Shown here piece after piece: positions 1-5,747 of a stretch of DNA of 6,233 bases. Each line of letters starts with the position of its first letter. Position 1 is the first letter of the stretch. Below the pieces are notes generated by a model. The model searched no databases. It saw nothing but the letters and a program-made list of their open reading frames with translations, and was not told where the DNA came from. Origin of the DNA: Clostridiales bacterium (GTDB lineage Bacteria; Bacillota; Clostridia; Tissierellales; Dethiosulfatibacteraceae); contig DPPH01000141.1 of NCBI GenBank assembly GCA_003539375.1, positions 1 to 6,233 of the forward strand. The letters are read 5' to 3'. The position numbers were made by a program, and so were the translations under genes.

Positions 1-1790
1 GATAATAGAAAATCTATGATTCTATCACTTGTAATATTATATTTCTTTTCAATTTTCTTCATCTCTATATTTAATAATTTCTTTAATGGAGGATCCTTAC
101 TTGGTTTTTTTTGCTTATAAATTATTTTGAGAATACCTTGTTGTATTTGGTTAAAGGGAGTAATGATTTCATATACACTCTCATTTCTTTTGCTTAATAT
201 GTTATTAAAATTATAAGTTATATTTTTTAACCCTTTTAAAGAACGTTTATTAAAATATTTATCAGCGGACTCCAATTCTTTATTTCTAAACATAGTTTTA
301 TAAATAAACTCAGTGATTTTATCGCTACTTGCAACCCTTACTAATTCATTTACAGAATATCTTGTATCATAGAATTTTTCTAAAATTTTTCTTTTGTTCG
401 TTACAGGTGTGAAATAAGGTGCTTCTTTTTTTCTATATTCTAAGACATATATATTTATATAAGTTTTTAAAGTTCTTTCTTTTATTTCTTCAATATCATA
501 ATGATATCTATAGTGATATTTATTCTCATGATTCTGTCCAAAAAGTTGAAGTATGTGTTCATTTTTTTTAGAAGGTGTTAATAATTCTATTATATATTCT
601 TTTTTATTATCTACATACAATATATATGCATTCCCATGATTACAAAGAAAATCCAACAATTTTTCTGTTCTACAATTTTGCCCCATTATATAATCCATAA
701 ATTCAAGAATTGTACTTTTACCTGTTCCTCTTCCTCCAATGAAGGCATTTAGAGAGTCTGAAAATTTAATACAAAACGGCCCCTCATTAATTTCACCATT
801 AGTTAAAAACCCATCATCTGTATGTTGAATATATATTCCTTTAATATATTTTTTTGAAAAAGGTTTATATTTATATTCTATAGAAATGTCAAAATCTATA
901 AAAGCTTCTTTTAGCATCCTAAAATTTATTTTACTACCTTTAATCCAAAAATAGTTTTTATTTAATAAATCTATATTATGTGAATCATTATCAATAACAT
1001 ATTTAATATTAGCATTAAAATTCTTCATTAAATTTTCTATATTATCTTTTTGATCTATATTAGAAATACCAACTACATTAGAATAATCACAAGAAAGTAA
1101 TTTTTTCTTATAACCACCACTCAGAAATTTTTCTTTCTTAAATATATCAGATGAATTAATGTGAGCTATATAAGTAATACCCCCCTGTCTATCAAAAAAA
1201 TTCATTACATCATAACTAGTTAAAAAAACTCCTTCAATTTCAGAAATCAAATTATCATTTAACCATTTCTCAATTTTTTCTAAATTATTTTGATTATTTT
1301 TAAATATTCCAACTACATGTCATCTATCAGCACAGGATACTTCAATTCCTGAAAATACTCTTGTATGAATATCAAAATTATGTTTATTTGTTTTTAGCTC
1401 ATTAATACATTTTTCCAATTTTTTGACTCCAGAAAAAGTATGATGATCACAAACTACAGCAATCTCAAATTTATTAGAAAGCAATTCATTCGCTAACAAT
1501 AAGTATGAAAGGAATTCTTTTTTAGAAACAAATATGTTATCTTCGTTTTCAAATTTATTTGATTTGAAATCAAATCCTTTTGGAATTATTTTATTTTCTA
1601 TACATAATTCTAAAATTTCAGTTTCGTCAGCTCTATTAAATTTATTCTCATCCCACTTATTTAGCAAAGTAAAATCATAAGAGGCAGGGGTATGTATATG
1701 AAAAATTGATTTTTTATAACTCCCGTATTCAGTTTTTTTACTGCAAAGTTGTTTATAAGCTTCTTTTATTTCAGAATATGTTCTTGTCAA
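1..1790 (-). pseudogene. PHP phosphoesterase-AAA ATPase (TrlF-like), interrupted by an in-frame TGA; 3' end outside window
   Basis: The gene starts at TTG 1790-1788 with a good ribosome site, and the frame runs 596 codons to the window edge with one stop, TGA at 1320-1322 (codon 157). Residues about 28-275 form a PHP domain, a metal-dependent phosphoesterase fold. Its motifs are FHIHTPASYD (His31, His33), VVCDHHTFSG (115-117), FSGIEVSC (Glu150), then after the stop GGITYIAHIN (His210) and DNDSHN (269-271). The ATPase part begins about 318: GIYIQHTDDGF, LNAFIGGRGTGKSTILEFMD with Walker A GGRGTGKS at 352-359, then a long Lys-rich helical region, as in SMC/ABC-like ATPases. PHP plus ATPase matches the TrlF-type proteins often seen in R-M and defence loci. 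Their exact reaction is not established by this sequence. As written, translation ends after 156 residues without the last PHP motifs or Walker A. No convincing restart follows. Neither half shows other damage, so the stop may be a recent mutation or an error. Confidence 0.8.
1320..1322 (-). other. In-frame TGA at codon 157 of the PHP-ATPase gene
   Basis: The surrounding frame reads GIEVSCADR-stop-HVVGIFKNN, unbroken on both sides and inside a conserved PHP segment. One base change from AGA, CGA, GGA, TTA, TCA or TGG would produce it. It splits the gene into a 156-codon piece and a piece of at least 439 codons. Confidence 0.9.
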
Positions 1791-1797
1791 TTATAAT

Positions 1798-1803
1798 CAC
1801 CTC
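1798..1803 (-). promoter_or_regulatory. Ribosome binding site GAGGTG that fixes a TTG start
   Basis: GAGGTG on the minus strand followed by seven bases (ATTATAA) and TTG 1790-1788. The spacing is ideal for TTG. The only nearby alternative, the GTG inside the site itself, is out of frame. Confidence 0.75.
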
Positions 1804-1849
1804 AAAATTATTTGAATACTCTTAAAATATTTGGCTTCTAAAATTTTAT

Positions 1850-1878
1850 AATATAACTTATGGTTCGGTGTTTGTCAA
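1850..1878 (-). promoter_or_regulatory. Strong sigma-A-type promoter of the PHP-ATPase gene
   Basis: On the minus strand TTGACA (1878-1873, perfect) is followed after 17 bases by TATATT (1855-1850, five of six matches). It lies about 60 bases upstream of the TTG start. The -35 begins only five bases outside the eight-base IS repeat at 1884-1891, so it may have been brought or positioned by the IS. Confidence 0.7.
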
Positions 1879-1931
1879 CATAATTGTCGTATTTTCTTTT
1901 TTACATAATATTTCTCTTCGTTCCCGATTTG

Positions 1932-2040
1932 CCATTGACATGGAGCCTCTGCCTACATGGTTTAATTACCTGAAGGCATATGGGTAGAAACGGTAATGCC
2001 TTCTTTTTAGGCTACCATGTAGGCCACTCCATATCAATGG
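1932..2040. repeat. Nested palindrome in the 3' non-coding part of the IS
   Basis: The left arm 1932-1960 and right arm 2015-2040 are complementary over 23 pairs in three blocks: CCATTGA with TCAATGG, ATGGAG with CTCCAT, and GCCTACATGG with CCATGTAGGC. One mismatch and a small asymmetric internal loop interrupt them. A second stem lies inside the 54-base loop: GAAGGCAT (1972-1979) with ATGCCTTC (1996-2003). Partial complementarity continues outside the arms (GATTTG / CAAATC with an offset). It sits between the orfB stop and the IS right end and codes for nothing I can see. Confidence 0.85.
1972..2008 (+). terminator. Possible rho-independent terminator, plus-strand direction
   Basis: GAAGGCAT, a 16-base loop, ATGCCTTC, then TTTTT (2004-2008) on the plus strand. 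The stem has eight pairs. It would stop transcription entering the IS from the left and running antisense to the transposase. In the minus direction no T-run follows the same stem. The large loop makes it a modest candidate. Confidence 0.4.
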
Positions 2041-2061
2041 TTCGCTACGCCAAATCTATCT

Positions 2062-3167
2062 TTAATTTGGTTTACTAACTTTTCCCTTGATGATATTTTC
2101 AAGTTCTTCTTCACTTATGGGATTAAGAGCTACATATTCAGGTAATGACCAGTCTCTGATGTTCTTGGTCCATCTCTCTGGATGTTTTGCTTTAGCTTCT
2201 TCATAGGTCTTTATACGATTTTCCATTATCTGTTTGTCTAGGCCATAGTGTCTTTGGTAGGGACTAATGAAATTAATACCGCTATGGAAATGATCAGTAT
2301 TGTACCACTTAACAAATTCATTTACCCAACTTCTAGCTTCTTCTAGAGTTTTAAAGCCTTTAAATGGATACTGTGGTCTATACTTCATTGTTTTAAATAG
2401 TGCTTCTGAGTAAGGATTATCGTTGCTTACTCTTGGTCTTGAAAATGAACTTTGTACTCCTAGTTTTTCTAGTGTTGTTTGAAATGTTGCAGCTTTCATA
2501 GGTGAACCATTGTCTGAGTGCAGTACTAATGGTCTACCTGCTATTCCTTGTGATAGAGTAGCTTTTCTTACAAGATACTCTGCATGTTTAGCTGTTTCTT
2601 CTTCCCATACTTCATGGGCTACAATTAGTCTACTAAACATGTCTACGATTAGATAAAGCTTGTAATACTGTCCTTTGATAAATGCATTTAACCATGTTAT
2701 GTCCCAAGTCCAAACCTGATTTGGTGCTGTTGCTACATGTGTGGGTGGAGTTCTCTTCACTGGTGTATTTGTTCTACTACGAGAAGTGTTCATTTTTTCT
2801 TCTCTTAGAACTCTATACATAGTTGATTCAGATGCAATATATTTACCTTTATCAGCTAACTTAGGTACTATTTGTGATGGTGTTAATCCCTATATTCAGG
2901 ACTGTTTAAAGTTTTAATTATTTCATTTCTTTCTTCTTTTGTTATTTTGTTTTTAGGAGTTGGTCTAGTAATTAATGGTCTTTGATCTTTTTTTATAGCT
3001 CCATCTTTAGTCCATCTCTGATATGTTCTATCACTAATATTTAATACTTCACATGCTGGCTTTAACCGAGCACCTGACTTTCTTGCTTCATTGATCAGTT
3101 CTACTGCTACTTTGCGATCATGGGTACTGATCAGTCTTCCTCGTGTTCCCCCCAGATGGCTTGGGCC
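2062..3167 (-). pseudogene. IS3-family OrfB, DDE transposase catalytic part, broken by a one-base deletion
   Basis: This is the catalytic half of the transposase, reached by -1 frameshifting from orfA. The first part (3167-2886) reads GPSHLGGTRGRLISTHDRKV, then VLNISDRTYQRWTKDGAIKK and EERNEIIKTLNSPEYRD, a helix-turn-helix of the usual IS3 type. It hits TAA at 2883-2885. The coding sense resumes in the neighbouring frame at once: LTPSQIVPKLADKGKYIASE, MYRVLREEKM, and the rve-type core. The core has catalytic Asp in VWTWDITW (codon 2701-2703), Asp in LHSDNGS and Glu in NPYSEALFKTMKYRP. The second Asp and the Glu are 35 residues apart, as in D(35)E enzymes. The protein ends KGKVSKPN at TAA 2062-2064. 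Restoring one T in GATTAACA would give GAT-TTA-ACA and a full-length OrfAB of about 528 residues. All catalytic residues are present, so the break looks recent. A sequencing error cannot be excluded. Confidence 0.88.
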
Positions 3168-3646
3168 TTTTTTCTAAGTACCAATAGTGCAGCTGTTTCA
3201 GCTAATGCTTTTTCTTTCCTTGTAAGTTCTCTTTGAAGATCTTTGTTTCTTTTTTGTTCTTCTTTTAGACTATCTTTAAGTTTATTAGGATCTTCTGAAA
3301 CTTCCTCATTAGCGTTAAGGCATTGTTTTCTCCATGTTTTTACTTCATCTACAAAGATGCCTTTTCTTCTACAGTATTCAGCTAGTTCAGTTTCATTAAG
3401 GGTTGATGTTTCAAGTACTATTTGGAATTTATCTTCAGATGTCCATTTGTTGCGTGATTTATATTTTGTTTTATTATCGTCATTTTTAGATTTACTCTTT
3501 TTTATCCATTCATATATTGTAGGTCTAGGAATTTCTAGTTCTTCCGATAGACTTTTAACTGTATCTGTTGTAGGTTGTTCTAATCTTTTTAATAGAGATG
3601 CTTTAAATTCTTCGGTATATCTTTTATTTTTATTGTTTTTAGACAT
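3131..3646 (-). CDS. IS3-family OrfA, DNA-binding part of the transposase
   Basis: OrfA binds the IS ends and regulates transposition. When translation slips it supplies the N-terminus of the OrfAB transposase. The 171-residue protein has two helix-turn-helix regions. The first is about residues 9-50 (RYTEEFKASLLKRL, SLSEELEIPRPTIYEWIKKS). The second is about 68-110 (WTSEDKFQIVLETSTLNETE, LAEYCRRKGIFVDEVKTWRK). A heptad-like, probably coiled-coil helix of leucine-zipper type follows at 120-160. It ends LVLRKKAQAIWGEHEED, which is typical of this IS3 group. The start is ATG with AAGGAG eight bases upstream. The slippery heptamer A-AAA-AAG falls on residues 158-160 (R-K-K), so normal translation yields OrfA alone and a -1 slip yields OrfAB. 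Its own reading frame is intact. Confidence 0.9.
   Translation of the reverse strand: MSKNNKNKRYTEEFKASLLKRLEQPTTDTVKSLSEELEIPRPTIYEWIKKSKSKNDDNKTKYKSRNKWTSEDKFQIVLETSTLNETELAEYCRRKGIFVDEVKTWRKQCLNANEEVSEDPNKLKDSLKEEQKRNKDLQRELTRKEKALAETAALLVLRKKAQAIWGEHEED
3167..3173 (-). promoter_or_regulatory. Programmed -1 frameshift heptamer A-AAA-AAG
   Basis: On the minus strand AGA-AAA-AAG of orfA contains A AAA AAG in the zero frame, the classical IS3-family slippery site. After a -1 slip the ribosome reads GPSHLGGTRGRLISTHDRK and continues through the N-terminal part of OrfB without a stop until 2885. A small CCCA/TGGG stem (3162-3165 with 3151-3154) lies immediately downstream but is weak and very close. 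Confidence 0.8.
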
Positions 3647-3654
3647 AGTTTATT

Positions 3655-3660
3655 CTCCTT
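3655..3660 (-). promoter_or_regulatory. Ribosome binding site of orfA (AAGGAG)
   Basis: AAGGAG on the minus strand, eight bases upstream of ATG 3646-3644. It fixes the orfA start. Confidence 0.8.
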
Positions 3661-3678
3661 AGGTTTTGTCGTAAATAT

Positions 3679-3706
3679 ATTATACATTATTTTTACTCTA
3701 CGACAA
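3679..3706 (-). promoter_or_regulatory. Transposase promoter overlapping the IS left end
   Basis: On the minus strand TTGTCG (3706-3701, inside the terminal repeat) is followed after 16 bases by TATAAT (3684-3679). The -10 is perfect and the -35 matches TTGACA in four of six positions. It lies about 33 bases upstream of the orfA start. A second copy of the terminal motif in opposite orientation (3666-3673) flanks the -10, so that TTGTCGTA and TACGACAA bracket the promoter. Confidence 0.65.
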
Positions 3707-4012
3707 CTATCCTACCACATAGGGGGTTTCCTTCACAATAATAATGAATCCAGTCTAATTCTACTTCTGATAATTTATAAATACAATAAACTGATTTTAT
3801 CCAGTTTTATGCTTTGGCCTCAGTTTTCAATTCTTAACATTTATCCACTCTTAACATATTTTATAATTCCCTTACTTTGTAATAAAGGTTTAAAATTTCA
3901 ACAATATACATATCTATTAATAACTCATACATGAACAAATTAAAATGAAAATTTTCAAGTATTATTATGACTTCATTTAGTATTTTTTTTATTGTTCATT
4001 CCTATTTCCAGC
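3707..4012. other. Non-coding or degenerate stretch between ATPase remnant and IS left end
   Basis: About 306 bp without a convincing gene. On the minus strand a 44-codon open stretch (3861-3995) ends YYKVREL. It has no start codon in frame. It would join the nearby ATG at 3999-3997 only if one base were removed from an A8 run at 3983-3990. I do not recognise it, and it may be decayed coding DNA. A six-base inverted repeat (AAACTG/CAGTTT) occurs around 3790-3810 but lacks a T-run. No RNA gene or clear terminator is visible. Confidence 0.4.
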
Positions 4013-4326
4013 TTATTTATATTTATTAAATAGTTCTCTAGTTTGATTTTTAGTTATTTCATCATATATATTATCATTGTTTAATTTATCAATCATAAAC
4101 TTTTCTGATTTTAACCTTATTGAAATTGCAAGAATTATTTTGTTTTCAAGTTCTATATCTCTATAATCAACATTTTCTGATTGCTCTAATATTATGCTGT
4201 ATACAGATTCTTCATCATTCCATTTTTTGCATATATAACATTTTCATTACTATCTGAAAGTGAAAACTCTTTTTCTAATTTTTTTATTCCAAAACGATTT
4301 TCTAATTTTAATTTTAATCTTTGGAT
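4013..4326 (-). pseudogene. Collapsed AAA-type ATPase gene: N-terminus joined out of frame to C-terminus
   Basis: Two reading frames meet here. From ATC 4326-4324 the first gives 44 codons: IQRLKLKLENRFGIKKLEKE, then FSLSDSNENVIYAKNGMMKN and a stop at 4192-4194. The pattern 'LKLEN.+GIK.L..EF' followed by 'IYA.NG.MK' resembles the start of AAA-type ATPases found beside R-M genes, whose modified P-loop reads about YAPNGxMKTS. The second frame overlaps it and runs from about 4228 to TAA 4013-4015: KKWNDEESVYSIILEQSENV, then ELENKIILAISIRLKSEKFM and ITKNQTRELFNKYK. This looks like the helical C-terminal end of the same kind of protein. The simplest reading is an internal deletion of most of the gene, joined inside the A-rich stretch around 4210-4230. 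The start is ATC rather than ATG. The family match is from memory, so an intact small gene with a frameshift remains possible. No functional ATPase can be made: Walker B and the catalytic core are absent. Confidence 0.55.
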
Positions 4327-4332
4327 AAATAA

Positions 4333-4340
4333 CCCCCTCC
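4333..4340 (-). promoter_or_regulatory. Strong Shine-Dalgarno (GGAGGGGG) of the ATPase remnant
   Basis: Reading the minus strand, AAAAGGAGGGGG begins about 23 bases after the hsdS stop. It is followed after six bases by ATC, exactly where an ATG would be expected for the reading frame that follows. The site shows that a real gene once began here as the next member of the hsdMS operon. Confidence 0.6.
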
Positions 4341-4363
4341 TTTTACTTAAAAATTCTTATATA

Positions 4364-5746
4364 TTAATTATCAAAATAATTTTCTAATATATCAAATAAA
4401 CTAAAAACATTATCTAATTTTCCTACTATTCTTTTTTGTTCATTAATAGGTGGTAATGGATATAGAACATTCAAAATATCATCTCTTGATATACCTGGAA
4501 TAACCCCTTGCGAAACTTTCTTAAGTTGATTCATATACCCTTTAAGAAAATTAAACAGATAGTAATTATAGTCATAACCAATTTGCTTAATTCCTACAAC
4601 TTGTCTACTTAAATTCACACTTTCAAATTCATCTAAATAATGGATTTTTCCAACTGTACCTTTAACAGTTATTATTATATCTCTTTTTTCTGCTATTGTT
4701 TTTGGTTCTTCAATCCATCTTTCTATACTTAAGTTTCCATTATTGATGTTACTTGCCCCCATAATATATGGAATTCCTTCTTTTTCATTATTGCATTGAG
4801 CTATTGGTAAATCTCTTCCAGATATAAGATCTATAATTTTCCCCAATCTCACCCATTCCCAACTTTCAGGAATATCAAAAGGTTTTTCTTCATCTTTTAT
4901 AGGTGGTAGTTTCTTAGGTTTTCTTATTTTTCCATCTTTGTATAGTTTTTTCCTCTCTGCTTCTATCTTTATAAGTAGTTCTGATACTGGTTCGTCATTT
5001 GGATCCTGGTCTACAAGTTTCCCTTGTATTGCATCTTGAAGGACTTTATTTCTAGTAATTTCAATAGTTTCTAGCAACTTTTCCTTATCAGAATCTAAAT
5101 TATCTATTAATTTAAATAATTCATCAATTTTTTTTACTATTCTTTTTTGTTCATTTAATGGTGGCATCGGTACTTTTATTGGATAAATTTTTCTGCCAGA
5201 TATAACAGGTTGAGCTGTGGCATTATTGCTCTGTCTTAAGTTTGTTTTTCTCAATAACCATACCAAAAAATCTTTATATATATTTTTATCGTCAAAATAT
5301 GTTATAAAAGCATTATCAGTAATCCATGATTTTTTCTTAGTTAAATGAACATTACCACAATAATATCCTACTCTTCCTATTATTATTTGTTTTTCTTTTA
5401 TATTATATCTATTGTAGTACCCATTAATGCCATTTCCCCCATAAACTGGAAATTCACCATTATCAATCATATTTTTCCGGGGTAAAAAATCGCCCGATTT
5501 AATACTTATTATTTCTCCCAATCTAACCCATTCCCAACTTTCAGGTATTTTAAATGGTTTTTCTCCATCTTTAATTGTTGGTATTTTTTTAGGTTTTCTT
5601 ATTTTACCTTCTTTATATAGTTTTTTCTTTTCTGCTTCTATCTTTTTGAGAAGTTCTGATGCTGGTTCGTCACTTGGATCCTGTTCTACAAGTTTACCCT
5701 GTATTGCAAGTTGAAGTATTTTGTCTTTTAGTTTTTGAGTGTCCAT
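4364..5746 (-). CDS. hsdS: HsdS, type I restriction-modification specificity subunit
   Basis: HsdS recognises the bipartite DNA target and holds HsdM and HsdR in the complex. I choose ATG 5746-5744 (MDTQKLKDKI, 460 aa): it lies one base after the hsdM stop and has GGAAG six bases upstream. A longer TTG-initiated version from 5767 would overlap hsdM by 20 bases. Layout: conserved helix 1-50 (AIQGKLVEQDP, ELLKKIEAEKKKLYK); PFKIPESWEWVRLGEI at 65-79; TRD1 about 80-190 (GDFLPRKN, PVYGGNGINGYY, SWITDNAFITY); central helix 195-245 (PLNEQKRIVKKIDELF, then AIQGKLVDQDP); second PFDIPESWEWVRLGKI at 289-304; TRD2 about 305-428 (IPYIMGASNI, VKGTVGKI, VNLSRQVVGI); final PLPPINEQKRIVGKLDNVF helix. The N-terminal and central conserved regions are copies of each other, offset by 225 residues. 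Length and two-TRD plan are normal for the family. The target sequence cannot be read from the protein. An apparent ATPase remnant follows 37 bases downstream. Confidence 0.95.
   Translation of the reverse strand: MDTQKLKDKILQLAIQGKLVEQDPSDEPASELLKKIEAEKKKLYKEGKIRKPKKIPTIKDGEKPFKIPESWEWVRLGEIISIKSGDFLPRKNMIDNGEFPVYGGNGINGYYNRYNIKEKQIIIGRVGYYCGNVHLTKKKSWITDNAFITYFDDKNIYKDFLVWLLRKTNLRQSNNATAQPVISGRKIYPIKVPMPPLNEQKRIVKKIDELFKLIDNLDSDKEKLLETIEITRNKVLQDAIQGKLVDQDPNDEPVSELLIKIEAERKKLYKDGKIRKPKKLPPIKDEEKPFDIPESWEWVRLGKIIDLISGRDLPIAQCNNEKEGIPYIMGASNINNGNLSIERWIEEPKTIAEKRDIIITVKGTVGKIHYLDEFESVNLSRQVVGIKQIGYDYNYYLFNFLKGYMNQLKKVSQGVIPGISRDDILNVLYPLPPINEQKRIVGKLDNVFSLFDILENYFDN
4832..5044 (-). repeat. 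hsdS internal direct repeat, copy 2 (before TRD2)
   Basis: This is the second copy of the conserved segment in hsdS, encoding residues about 235-305 (VLQDAIQGKLVDQDPNDEPV through IPESWEWVRLGKII). It pairs with copy 1 at 5507-5719. The interval between corresponding points is 675 bp, so one unit of repeat plus TRD1 is in frame and could be lost or exchanged without breaking the reading frame. Confidence 0.85.
5507..5719 (-). repeat. hsdS internal direct repeat, copy 1 (before TRD1)
   Basis: This stretch encodes HsdS residues about 10-80. It reappears 675 bp further along the gene at 4832-5044, in the same frame, with roughly four bases in five unchanged by eye. Shared peptides include AIQGKLV, KIEAE+KKLYK, GKIRKPKK, EEKPF/GEKPF and IPESWEWVRLG. 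Such repeats bracket each target-recognition domain and are known in the family as sites where half-S genes recombine. Confidence 0.85.
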
Positions 5747-5747
5747 T

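Larger units (their letters stand above)
1884..3706 (-). mobile_element. IS3-family insertion sequence, probably inactive
   Basis: The element is about 1.82 kb with the transposase reading right to left. The ends carry an eight-base perfect inverted repeat: TTGTCGTA at 1884-1891 and TACGACAA at 3699-3706. The match extends outward to 11 of 12 (ATAATTGTCGTA / TACGACAACTAT). The contents, in order, are the promoter in the left end, orfA, frameshift site, orfB, a ~109-bp palindrome and the right end. IS3 elements usually begin TG, so the true termini could lie a few bases further out (a TGTGG on the minus strand begins at 3719). I see no target-site duplication at either choice. Its DNA is visibly less AT-rich than the flanking PHP-ATPase gene. 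A one-base loss in orfB should prevent autonomous transposition. The length is above the usual 1.2-1.6 kb because of the 3' non-coding part. Confidence 0.85.

Noticed and set aside
1320..1322. TGA as selenocysteine or a reassigned codon
   Set aside because: The residue is not at a catalytic PHP position, no obvious selenocysteine insertion hairpin follows, hsdM and hsdS use TGG for Trp with no internal TGA, and orfA terminates with TGA. A simple nonsense change is more likely.
3243..3662. 139-codon open frame on the plus strand
   Set aside because: It lies opposite orfA, which has a ribosome site, promoter and clear helix-turn-helix family features. The plus-strand product is a Leu/Ser/Phe-rich low-complexity translation typical of an antisense shadow.
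1877..3713. Target-site duplication flanking the IS
   Set aside because: The three- and four-base sequences outside either choice of ends do not match each other, so no duplication is claimed.
3861..3999. Small frameshifted ORF (MNNKK... to ...YYKVREL) downstream of the ATPase remnant
   Set aside because: It needs a one-base change in an A8 run to connect to its ATG, its ribosome site is poor, and no family is recognised. It is mentioned only as possible decayed coding DNA.
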